NCBI RefSeq assembly: GCF_033958435.1
Contig: NC_134150.1
Location: 35,893,501 to 35,957,500, forward strand
DNA: 64,000 bases
Direction: 5' to 3'
Source: Carettochelys insculpta
Taxonomy: Eukaryota; Chordata; Testudines; Carettochelyidae
The position numbers and the translations under genes are program-made. This document shows, in pieces, positions 22,805 to 32,339 of this stretch (position 1 is its first letter; each line of letters starts with the position of its first letter). The notes beneath the pieces were generated by a model. It was given only the letters and a program-made list of their open reading frames with translations. It did no database searches and was not told where the DNA came from.

Positions 22805-24281
22805 CTAAATCATCCCAGACAGGACTTCGTCAAGCTGGAACTTAAAAATACATAGGGATGGAGATTCCGCCACCTGTATAGGTAAAGCATTCCAGTGCTT
22901 CACCACTCTCCTAGTGAAATAGTTTTTTCTAATAACCATTCTATATCTTTCCCTCTGTAACTTCAGGCTATTGCTTCTTGTTCTGTCATCTGCCACTGCT
23001 GAGAACAACCTATCTCCATCCTCTTTAGAGCTCCCATTCAGGAAGTTGAAGGCTATCTAATCAGCCCTCACTCTTCTCTTCTGCAAACTAAATAAGCCCA
23101 AGTCCCTTAGCTTCTCCTCATAGGTCATATGCTTCAGCCCCCTAATCATTGTCATTGCCCTCTGCTGGACCTACCCCAATGCATCCACATTGTTTTTGTA
23201 CTAGGGGCCCAGAACTGGATGCACTACTCCAGATGAGGTCTCAGTAGTGCCGAATGGAAGGGCATAATAACTTCTCTAGATCTGCTGGAAATGCTTCTCC
23301 TGATGTACCCCAATATGTTCTTAGCCTTCTTGGCTACAAGGGCACACTGACTCATATCCAGCCTCTCATCCACCATAATACCCAGGTCCATTTCTGTTGA
23401 ACTGCTATGTAATCAGTCAGTCCCCAGCCTGTAATGGTGCTTGGGATTTTTCCCTCCCAAGTGCAGGACTCTGCACTTGTCCTTGTAGAATGTCAGATTT
23501 CTCTTGCCCAGTCCCCCACTTTATCTAGGTCACTCTGGACCCTATTCCTGACCTGCAACATATCTACCTGTCCCCCTATCTTAGTGTCATCCACAAATTT
23601 GCCAAGGGTGCAATCCATCCCCTCATTTAGTTCATTAATAAAAATGGTGAACAATGCTGGCCATAGAACAGATCCTTGGGGTACCCCACTTGAAATGGAC
23701 TGCCAACCAGGCTTTGAGCCATTGATCACTCTCCATTGGGCCCAACTATCTAGCCAGCTTTCTATCCATGTTACAGTCCATGTATCCAATCCATACTTCC
23801 TTAACTTAAGGGCGAGAATGTTGTGGGAGACTGTATCAAAAACTTAGCTAAAGTCAAGATATATCATATCCATTGACTTCCCCATGTCCACAGAGCCAGT
23901 TACTTCATCATAGAAGCTAATCAGATTGGTCAGGCATGACTTGCCCTTGGTGAATCCATGTTGACTACCCTTGATCACTTTCTCTTCTTCTAAGTGTTCC
24001 AAAATGGATTCCTTGAGGATCCCCTCCATGACTTTTCTGGGGACTGAGGTAAGGCTGACTGGTCTATAGTTCTATGGATTGTCCTTCTTCCCTTTTTTAA
24101 AGATGGGTACTACATTTGCCTTTTCCTAATCATCTGGGACCTCTCCTGATCTCCACAAGTTTTCAAACATAATAGCCAAAGGCTCTCCAATGACATCTGC
24201 CAATTCTCTCAGTACCCTTGGATGCATTAAATCCGGGCCCATGGGTTTGTGTGCATCTAGCTTTTCTAAGTAGCTCTTAAC
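22805..24281 (-). pseudogene. CR1 ORF2 reverse-transcriptase remnant, C-terminal half
   Basis: Reading from the high coordinate down, fragments in different frames give HKPMGPDLMHPRVLREL (near 24230), the [15 protein letters not shown] block (near 23960), IYLDFS, then SSGVPQGSVLWPALF, FVDDTKIGG and finally the tail with RRVVKHWNALP. This is the conserved order of CR1 reverse transcriptase. The active-site box reads FVDD where FADD is usual. Several frameshifts mean no long frame survives. Confidence 0.85.
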
Positions 24282-24702
24282 GGCCGTGTCTACACTAGCC
24301 CCAAACTTCGAAATGGCCATGCAAATGGCCATTTTGAAGTTTACTAATGAAGCGCTGAAATACATATTCAGCGCCTCATTAGCATGCGGGCAGCCGCAGC
24401 GCTTCGAAATTGATGTGGCTTGTCCAGACGGGGCTCCTTTTCGAAAGGACCCAGCCTACTTCGAAGTCCCCTTATTCCCATCTGCTCACAGGAATAAGGG
24501 GACTTCAAAGTAGGTGGGGTCCTTTCGAAAAGGAGCCCCGTTGGGACGAGCCTCGCGGTGGTGAGCTGCGTCAATTTCGAAGCGCTGCGCCCGCCCGCAT
24601 GCTAATGAGGTGCTGAATATGTATTTCAGTGTTTCATTAGTAAACTTCGAAATGGCCATTTGCATGGCCATTTCGAAGTTTGGGGCTAGTGTAGACATAG
24701 CC
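24282..24702. mobile_element. Palindromic MITE (421 bp), Harbinger type, inside CR1
   Basis: Left (GGCCGTGTCTACACTAGCC) and right (GGCTAGTGTAGACATAGCC) ends are inverted repeats that extend inward almost without a break. The whole element is one large imperfect palindrome centred near 24488. It carries TCGAAATGGCCAT, CTAATGAAGCGC and TTTTCGAAAGGACCC motifs on each arm. The flanking DNA on both sides is CR1 coding sequence in the same orientation, so this is a clean insertion. The target duplication is not clear. The frames crossing it are not genes. Confidence 0.85.
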
Positions 24703-25550
24703 TATGTGTTCTTTTCCCACCAAGGGCTGCCCACCTCCTTCCCATACTGCATTGCCTAGTGCCATAGTCTGGGACCTGACCTTGTCTGTGAAGACTGAGG
24801 CAAAAAAGTACAAAAAATGGTATTGAGTACTTCAGCCTTTCCTATATCATCTGTCACCAGGCTACTTACCTCATCCAGTAATGGCCCCATGCCCTCCCTG
24901 ATAACCCTGTTATTGTTAACATGCTGTAGAAACCTTTGTCTCCCTTTTCATTGCTTGCAAGCTGCAATTCTGATTGTGCTTTCACTTTCCTGATTACCCC
25001 CTGACCCCTGCATTCTCCAGCCGTATAGACCCCTGCATTCTCCAGCCGTATATTTATACGCCTTCTTAATCATCTGTCCAAGTTTCCACTTCTTATACAC
25101 ATCCTTTTCGAGTTTAGGCTCACCAAGGATTTCTCTTGTAAGCCAAGCTGTGCCTACCATATATGCTTTTCATACCACAGATTGGGATCGTTTGTTCCTG
25201 TGCCTTCAATAAGACTTTAAAATATTGACAGTTCTCCTGAACTCCTTTCCCCTTCATATTGGCTTCGCAGGGGTTCCTGCCCATTAGTTCTCTCAGGGAG
25301 TTGAAGTCTGCTCTTCTGAAATCAAGGGTCTGTATTTTACTGCTCACCTTTCTTCCTTTTGTCAGAATCCTGAAATCTACCATTGTCACCCACTTCTATT
25401 TCTCCTACTAGTTCTCTCTTGTTGTGAGCAGCAGGTCAAGCTGTGCACAGCCCCGACTGGTTCCTTCAGCACTTGTCCCAGGAAGTTATCCCCAACATTC
25501 CCATGTATATTGCCTAAATGGTCTTAGCTCCTAGGACTTCTCTGATTCTA
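24703..25550 (-). pseudogene. CR1 ORF2 remnant, endonuclease end and linker
   Basis: The minus-strand frame at 25120-25389 includes SSKIQTLDFRRADFNSLREL, which is diagnostic for the CR1 linker between endonuclease and reverse transcriptase. Upstream in the element, about 25400-25550, lie DNFLGQVLKEP-type residues and a LLTNREE-like block in broken form. The frame continues at 24948-25160 after a shift. A 25-bp duplication at 25003-25052 further disrupts it. Confidence 0.8.
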
Positions 25551-26445
25551 ATAACATAGGAAAGAAGTTCATGTAAAGGACTTTTTTAAAAAAAAATCTA
25601 TTACTAAATCATAGTCACTATAAAAATGTGCAATTATACTATTTCCTCCATGTAGGGAAATGCCCAAACTTAGAGGAATATCAGCAGTACGTTTTACAGG
25701 TTAATAGTCTTCCTATACACCCATTAAACTTTTCACACCCTAGTTGATGTACATATTTTTAGTCTTTCCATATGGTGGGTTAGGTTACTCTATTTCTGTT
25801 TATACAATGGGGTCACCTTATATATTAGTGCGGATAGACTAATGCATTTCTCAGAGCTATGTGGATTCACCTAGCATATGAAAGTCTTCAGGAGGTACAT
25901 CAGAGAAAAATTTGCTGATATGATGCTAGTTTGTAGGAGAAAGGGAAGAGAAGCAGGACATTGTGTGATGGCTTTATAAATTATTGCCTGTGCTCAAATG
26001 ACATGTTTGCAGCTTCATAAGAAACTCAACCAGAAGTCAGTCATTTTAACTGGTTTAATTAAAAAAAAACTTTGAAAAAGAACAAAAAAATTTCTTCTCC
26101 AAGTCATTTATAGGACAAGAGAGTTTAGCTTGTCAAGAGGACACAATTTATGGCCTCTGCTTAGCCAGTGTGAAAAACAACAAGAGGCACAATATTAGCA
26201 AAAGACACTGGCAACTTCTGTTTTGTCTTGTCCTGGCTGACCTATAACTTTAGAATGGGATAAAAGATGCCAACTAAATTTAATGGAAACAAATCTTCTA
26301 GTTTTTGTGGTTGCATTGACTTGATTTTGTTTCTTACAAGGCAGGTACTGCTTGGGAATTACGCCCACTAACACAGCTACTTTTACATAACCAGCACCAG
26401 GCAAACACCTGCAACTGCATGGTGATTTTTGTTTGTTTGATTATA
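25551..26445. other. No recognised feature
   Basis: This is AT-rich sequence after the truncated CR1 5' end. There are A-runs at about 26061 and 26090. No gene is visible. Confidence 0.5.
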
Positions 26446-26545
26446 GATTAATAGATATTTAAGGCCAGAAGGGACTCTGAGATCACCTAGTCTGACCTCC
26501 TATATAACACAGGCCAGAGAATTTGATGAAGAGAGTAGGTTCTTG
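26446..26545 (-). repeat. Short CR1 3'-end fragment
   Basis: The plus strand reads GGCCAGAAGGGACTCTGAG followed by TCACCTAGTCTGACCTCC, which is the reverse of the CR1 3' untranslated end. Only about 100 bp is present, typical of extreme 5' truncation. Confidence 0.75.
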
Positions 26546-26680
26546 TAATTGTGTGAATGAACATTAGCAATTGGTTTATTTTATAGGCTCCATTTGAGCA
26601 ACCATACTTTACTTTAGGAGAAAGAAAAATTGACCAGGCCAGCAGTGTGAAAGAAGAAAGAGCAAGCTGTTTGTCTACTT

Positions 26681-26749
26681 CAGTGGTTCTCAACCAGGAG
26701 AGTGTGTACCCCTGGGGCACTCAGAGCTCTTCCAGAGAGTACGCTAACT
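26681..26749 (+). mobile_element. hAT-like element, left-end fragment
   Basis: It begins CAGTGGTTCTCAACCAGG, a common hAT terminus (CAGTGGTTCTCAACC). It continues into GTGTGTACCCCTGGGG and CCAGAGAGTACGCTAACT. It stops where another hAT-like element begins. Confidence 0.6.
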
Positions 26750-26992
26750 CAGTGTTTCTCAACCGTTTTATGAATAAAAATGGACTTATTGTATGTTCAT
26801 CTAATATTTTTATTTATCCTTTTTGCACAATCATAAGTACAATGGTAAGTTTATTGCCAATAGGCAACTTCTTCTAACCAACTGGCTATGATTATGTTGC
26901 TTAAACAAATGTGTTGCAATGGTAGAAAAATTGTGCCTGAAAATTGTAAGTACTGGGGGTACATTTTGAAAAAAAAAAAGTGAGAAACACTG
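26750..26992. mobile_element. hAT-like MITE (243 bp), abutting another hAT end
   Basis: The terminal inverted repeats CAGTGTTTCTC and GAGAAACACTG are exact. The interior is AT-rich and non-coding. The flanking octamers do not match well. The position immediately after a CAGTGGTTCTCAACC fragment suggests insertion into, or rearrangement with, an older hAT copy. Confidence 0.65.
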
Positions 26993-27382
26993 GTGTACTG
27001 CAAAGCTTGGGTTTGCCCGCACAGTTGGAAAATTGTCCGGTATGCTCCTCCAGATACTTATTTGTATGTACAAGCACAATGGGTATGCATGCTTTTTTGT
27101 GGGTATCTCCAATATGCTCTCTTGGAAATTGATTCTTGAATGTTTAAATTTTATATTATAAATATAAAGTCAGAGAGGCATTGAAGGGCGAAAGAAGTGT
27201 GGCTTTCTGATTTATGAATGTAACCACATTATATGTCACTGGAACTAGCTCCTGTATTGGCAGTGTGCATGCCTTTTGTTATTTAGCTGCCATGTTGTAA
27301 TGGGATTTCAGAAGGTAGGATATCCAGGTCTTCGGAATTACACCAGGCAAGACAAGAGCTTTCTGATTGATTTCTTCTCTAT
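26993..27382. other. No recognised feature
   Basis: I see nothing supportable except AT-rich sequence. Confidence 0.5.
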
Positions 27383-27785
27383 GGCCATGGCTACACTAGC
27401 CCCCGCCTTTCAAAAGGGGTATGCTAATAAGCCACTTCAGCATATGCTAATGAGGTGCTTCCATGAATATGCAGCACCTTATTAGCATAATGGTGGCAAC
27501 ACGCGTTTTCAAAGTGCTGCTTTTAAAATGCATGCTGCTTGTGTAGACAGGGGCCTTTCGAAAGGACTGCCAGACTTTGAAAGCCCCTTCTAAACTGTAC
27601 CTCTGTCGACCATACCCTCTTGATAGGGTGTGATGCTTCAAATTTTTGGGGGATAATTCTGACAACGCAAAAGCACAGTTCTGTCGAGACTCTGTTGACA
27701 GAAGGCTTTATGAGTGTAGACACTCCCTGAGTTCTGTTGACAGAAGGCCCCTTCTGTTGACACAGCTCTCCAGTGTAGACATAGC
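27383..27785. mobile_element. MITE, Harbinger type, composite interior
   Basis: The left end reads GGCCATGGCTACACTAGCCCC. The right end reads CCAGTGTAGACATAGCTG. The left half carries TATGCTAATGAGGTGC and CCTTTCGAAAGGAC motifs as in the palindromic MITEs. The right half carries TCTGTTGACAGAAGG and GTCGAGACTCTGTTGACAG motifs as in the TTGACAGA-type MITEs. It therefore looks like a mosaic of the two types seen elsewhere in the window. Confidence 0.65.
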
Positions 27786-28290
27786 TGACGTGTTTTAATC
27801 ACTTTCAGTCAAGGTAAAGGTCACAGAAAAGATCACAAGGACCATGTGTTGAGACCTCTTCCACTTGGTTCCCCAAATAGTCTGTCCACCTATAGTCTCA
27901 TCATTCAGCTTCCTTTATCTGGCACACAGCAAATCTGTTCTGAATTAATTGGACCCAAGCACGGGGGAGGTAGGTGGGGTTGGGGCATACCAAACGTCAA
28001 AATTACTTAGCAAACCTCTTCCTTTATATATTTGTACCCATTATGTTTCACTCACGATATATCACATCACATGCTTTGGAATTAGATTGGTCGTTTTGCG
28101 GAACCAACCGGATACAATATGCTTTGTCCATGCGTGATATAGTCTTTACCTCCATCTTATGTTTCAGCCTTACTTTACCCATTGTTAACTTGTCCATTGT
28201 AAATGGTTCCCTGGGGGTTTCTCCCTTATCTTAGTTAGTCTAGATGTTTTGTTTCCAGCTTGCCCATGTGTTCCTGTAAGAGTCCTGGGG
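27786..28290. other. No recognised feature
   Basis: This is sequence leading into the GC-rich tandem repeat. No gene is seen. Confidence 0.5.
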
Positions 28291-28552
28291 CGCCCAGCCC
28301 TTGGCCTAGGGCGGGCGGCAACCAAAAGAGGGTTATAACACCGGCCCAGCCCTCAATTCGGGGCGGGGCAGCAGTTCACAGTTGCAGCACAGTACAGGCC
28401 CAGCCCTCAGTTCAGGGCGGGCAGCAGTTCACAGTTGTAACACAATCCCGGCCCAGCCCTCCGTCTAGGGCGGGGCAGCAGTTCACAACTGTAACACAGT
28501 ACAGGCCCAGCCCTCAGTTCAGGGTGGGCAGCAGCACAAGGGTTTGAGCACA
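28291..28552 (+). repeat. Tandem repeat, five units of 49-54 bp
   Basis: The units start at 28291, 28343, 28397, 28450 and 28504. The core phrase GGCCCAGCCCTCAGTTCAGG is followed by GCGGGCAGCAGTTCACAGTTG and a TAACACA end. A partial sixth unit starts at 28553. The units are GC-rich in an AT-rich neighbourhood. The plus-strand frame at 28260-28547 simply translates the repeat. Confidence 0.85.
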
Positions 28553-28645
28553 GGCCCAGCACGGGCTGGCCCTGTCAAGGATGGGGGTAGGGGGTCGCAG
28601 GCCCTTCCACTCCACTGCGACCTGGCCCAGGGCCCTGGGGGTTGC

Positions 28646-29376
28646 TCACACGCGACCACGGCAGTGGCTATCCAGGCCGCAACACACTGCCATGGGTTCG
28701 GGAGCGTCGCTCCCCGGGCCACTTCCTACCTCTACCTCCACCGGGGGAAGGTCCCAGTCCATCTGGTCAGGGGGTCCCGCGGGGTCGGTCTCCTCCAAAT
28801 CGTCCACCTTCAGGGGCTCCAGCCAGTCGCTCATGTCGATGTCATTGGGATAGTTGGGCAGTGGTAGCACGGTGGGCCTGAGGCGATCCTAGGCCTGGGG
28901 GCTGCAGGGGTCCGCTGGGACTCTGGGGCAGACCGCTCCTGGGGCCTCGTGGTCGCTCACCCTCACCGGTCTGGCCGCGTCCGGGTTTTCCTCCAAGGCG
29001 GGGAGTCTCCACTGGTGTGATGGTCCTGGCAGGTCTGGGAAGTCCAGGTAGTCCCCCTGGGGCATCTGGATCCATGGTTGCTCAGGGCTGCTGGGGGCTT
29101 GCTCCTCTGGCCCGGCCGGGCGGCAACAGGCCCTCTGTCCCTGGCACCGGGGAGCTTGCGCAGGCTCCCCCTCCCTGCCCGGAGGCCCAGGCTTTAATGG
29201 GTCCCGAGCCCTGCCCTTGGCCCTTCTAGCCCTAAGCCCCACCCTCTGAGGGGCAGGCCACTGGTGTTCTGGCTCCGGGCCCGCCCACCAGGGCCTCTGC
29301 GCAGCCTCCTCTGCCTCTGAGTCAGCAGGAGGCCATACTGACTCACTACAGTTCCTCTCTAAACCAATCTCTCCGA
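28646..29376 (-). pseudogene. Coding-like frame of unknown identity, GC-rich
   Basis: On the minus strand one frame is open from the MITE junction at 29376 to 28646 except for a single in-frame TAG at 28889-28891. That is about 240 codons. The product is rich in Pro, Glu and Asp, with an acidic stretch (YPNDIDMSDWLEPLKVDDLE) and aromatic-acidic phrases such as GDYLDFPDLPG. No domain is recognisable. It could be part of the gag-like gene of a retroelement, or chance in GC-rich DNA. A MITE truncates its upstream side, and the about 53-bp tandem repeat lies just downstream. Confidence 0.4.
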
Positions 29377-29575
29377 GGCTGTGTCTACACGAGCCCCAAA
29401 CTTTGAAATGGCCATGCAAATGGCCATTTCAAAGATTACTAATGAAGCGCTGAAATGCGGGCGCCCGCGTACTTCGAAATTGACGCTCCTTGCTGCCGCG
29501 CTTCTCGTCCAGACGGACCTCCTTTTCGAAAGGACCCCGCCTACTTCGAAGTCCCCTTATTCCCATCAGCTCATG
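29377..29575. mobile_element. Half copy of the palindromic MITE
   Basis: It starts GGCTGTGTCTACACGAGCCCC and follows the left arm of the 421-bp palindromic MITE (TGGCCATGCAAATGGCC, CTAATGAAGCGCTG, TTTTCGAAAGGACCC, CCCCTTATTCCCATC). It stops at the centre. The right arm is missing, so the palindrome was cut at its midpoint. Confidence 0.8.
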
Positions 29576-30880
29576 GAATGGGGGGGTCTTAATGGCCATC
29601 CATGTGCCTCTTCCTGCCCCTGTGCTGTAGCTCTGCTTCCTCTGGAGAGGAGCTTGAAAGTGAAGAAGCCTGCCAGACCTATTAGCAGAATAACCAACCT
29701 ATGAAAGAGCCATTCAAGAGGAAGCAGAGCCCTTTAACAGATATTTGGCAACCCCCTTTTCTGAATTTACATTTGTGTGTTCCTTGAGATTATAAAATCT
29801 CATCTCTAAAAAATCATGAACCCCCAGCTGACATTGGGCTTAGGGGAACAAGTTTAATAGTACTGCACAGGGCCCCACGAATTCTAAGGACAGCCCTGCA
29901 TGTCCAGCTGTGCCTTCACCAAGGATTCTAAGGTTAATCTTGCACCAACAATCACATGGGTGGACACACTTGCAAGGTGTCCTTGATTCCAGAGTGTATG
30001 TTTGCCCCCAGAGACCAACCTGCAGGTTTAAGACCCAAACCAGACACAGACAATACAGATCAAGACACATCAAAGACAAATAGGTTAATTTAGCATGGAA
30101 GAGGTGCAGATTCTTGTCATTTTACTCATCTTTGGTAGATCATCACCTAAAGGCTTTGCAGTCTATATTCAATTTCACACGACAGCTTTCATGCCCTGGC
30201 ATCATACCACTATCTATGGTGCTTGACACCAAAGGGGAATGTTTAAATGTAAATAAGGCATTAACATATTAGAAAATCATTGGAATGGGCTTTGTAAATG
30301 ACACCTTTCCTTCCAACATGCAGCATTTTTCGTATGCCGAACCCTGTGTTCTAAGGGCCAGATTTTTGCAACACAAATGCATGTTTAATAGCATTTTTTA
30401 CTCACTTGCATAAATTCTACTCAGTATGACTGAGTACATGACAAACCTTCCTCTGACTTTAAAACTGTGTGTTCAGCTCTATTAACACTGGACCCATTTA
30501 TTCAGATTGGTCTTCACATTTTCTTTGTATTGACATCACCTTCCTTATGTTGGCTTTTGCTTACTTCTAAGATAAGTTCAAAATTCTGGGACATTTTCCC
30601 CCAGCTTCACTCATTATCCCCATATGCCTTTTGCTTTTTCAGCTGTAAAAGGGATGCAGAAATAATTCTCTAGCTGAAGTTCATCTCTTTAGTGTGTATA
30701 TTTTCTTTGGATTTGGGGACTCTTGAATATCTTGCTCCCCATCATCACCACGCCCTCTCTCAGAACTTTTTCTTAAGTGTCTCTTGCGTGTTGGAGGAAG
30801 GCAAAGATAATATGTGCTTGAATAGGTCATTCTGTTTACAGAAATTGATGACACAAATAAAAACAAATCATAGAACTCTG
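29576..30880. other. No recognised gene
   Basis: I see no supportable feature. Frames at 29840-30079 and 30467-30866 lack domains. Confidence 0.5.
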
Positions 30881-31179
30881 AGGGTACATCTACACTACCA
30901 GGAGATTGACCAAGTCAGGGTCGATCTTCCAGGGTTCAATTTCACACACCTAGTGGGGATGTGTGAAATTGAACTATCAGGGTCAACAGTCAACCCAGTA
31001 CCCCTAACTATCATGAGGAGCAAGGGAGGTCTTCTTACAGGAGACACTGTCCCATTGACCTACCTCAGTGAGGATGGCCAGCTAAGCCGACTGTAAATAC
31101 ATCGATTCCAGCTATGCAATTGCCCTAGGTGCAATTGCATATCTAGGATTGACTGTAAGGTTTAGTGTAGACCTGCCCT
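30881..31179. mobile_element. MITE (299 bp) with TACATCTACACTA-type ends
   Basis: The left end AGGGTACATCTACACTA and the reversed right end AGGGCAGGTCTACACTA are inverted repeats differing at three or four positions. The inside contains ATTGACC and TCGATC phrases typical of this MITE group, plus a second short inverted pair (TTCAATTTCACACA / TGTGTGAAATTGAA at about 30936-30974). No transposase is present. Confidence 0.75.
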
Positions 31180-32339
31180 GACACTGCCTCACTTTAAAGG
31201 ATGGGCGAAAATATGCCATTAACAACAAAGGCCTAGAAGTAGAATTAAACTGAAGGGTGATCAGAATAGATCTAAAAGCAAATATTCAACCAAAATAGTC
31301 TTAGACAAGAGAGTGCTCCAGCAGACGGGAGTGTGAAGAGCTTATGCTTGACTGGCTGGTTAGAAAGAGTAAAGAGAAGCTCAGGTATCCTGAGAAAAGG
31401 AAAAGTTCATGACCCAGCACAGACAGACTGAGCTTGAGGCATAACTATGAAAGACAAGTGTAAGACTACTAGTGACCTTGGCTGCCAGCCACACATTTAA
31501 TTTTGTAAATTTCATCTCAGCAAAAAAGGAAAAAAAAAAGACAGGGTCCGGAGAAGGGCAACAAATATTATTAGAAGCATTAAAAGAGGTGGCACTTTTA
31601 TAAATGAAGATATTAGAAGATCTACTTACCTCAGTAAGACAAAAACAGAAGGACATCATCTTATCAAGTAAAGAATGCTACAGAAAAGGCCAGTCAAGTA
31701 CTTGTATTTACTCTTTCTCATGACAGAAGAAAAAGCTGACACTCAAAATTAAATCAAAATGAATAGAATTAGCTCTTTTGTATAATGTATAATTAATCTG
31801 TGGAACGTACTTAACTTGTTTGAGGTGACCTTGGATAAGTACATGCCATCTTCAAAAATAAAACTGTATGCAGCAATAGTTTATATTAAACATTCTCAGA
31901 TTTGGTAGGGCTCTTTGGTAAAAATTGCAAATATTTCTGAAAATTATTTTAAAAAACCCCACAGCCATCATTTGGTCACCTAGTAAGGGACCTGGGTTCT
32001 AACACTAATAACTACACTTAGCAGTCTCATATTTCTTAACAAGACAGCACTATCAGGAAAAGGAGTCTCTGAAGAGAAGAGCCTGAAGAGCGATGGGGGA
32101 AGGTGGACCTGGGGGAACTGAGAGCAGCTGGGGGGAGAGGGGCCAGTGCAGTGAGGAGGGCGGACATGGGAGCAGATGGGGGTAGCGGGTTGGGGAGGGT
32201 CCTATGGTGATGGTAGCTGGGGGGCGGGCGAAAAGTGGGGAGGAGGGTCCCGGGGATATGAGGTCATTGCTCCACAGGGAGCTATGGTGACTTGTGGTGA
32301 CAGGGAGGTATGAAGTAGTGGGGTCCTTAACCACATTCT
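31180..32339. other. No recognised gene; purine-rich block near 32080-32330
   Basis: 31180-32060 is AT-rich without structure. 32085-32330 is G-rich on the plus strand (GGGGGAAGG, GCTGGGGGGAGAGG). It may be part of the LINE 5' region or a separate repeat; I could not decide. Confidence 0.45.

Larger units (their letters stand above)
22728..25550 (-). mobile_element. CR1 LINE, 5'-truncated, interrupted by a MITE
   Basis: CR1 retrotransposons copy themselves through RNA by target-primed reverse transcription. The 3' end lies at the low coordinate (AATCATAGACTCCTAGGGCTGGAATGG, reverse orientation). Successive minus-strand blocks match CR1 ORF2. The end of the endonuclease is at about 25400-25550 and the linker around 24950-25390. 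Reverse-transcriptase segments follow, with YLDFS (near 23850) and GVPQGS plus FVDDTK (about 23600-23700). The C-terminal region is at 22805-23008, with FTRRVVKHWNALP. The frame is broken by many shifts and stops. The MITE at 24282-24702 lies inside the coding region. A perfect 25-bp tandem duplication sits at 25003-25052. Confidence 0.9.

Noticed and set aside
28260..28547. 95-residue plus-strand protein with repeats
   Set aside because: It is only the translation of the 53-bp tandem repeat.
28291..28552. CRISPR array
   Set aside because: The units are contiguous tandem repeats without unique spacers, in vertebrate DNA.
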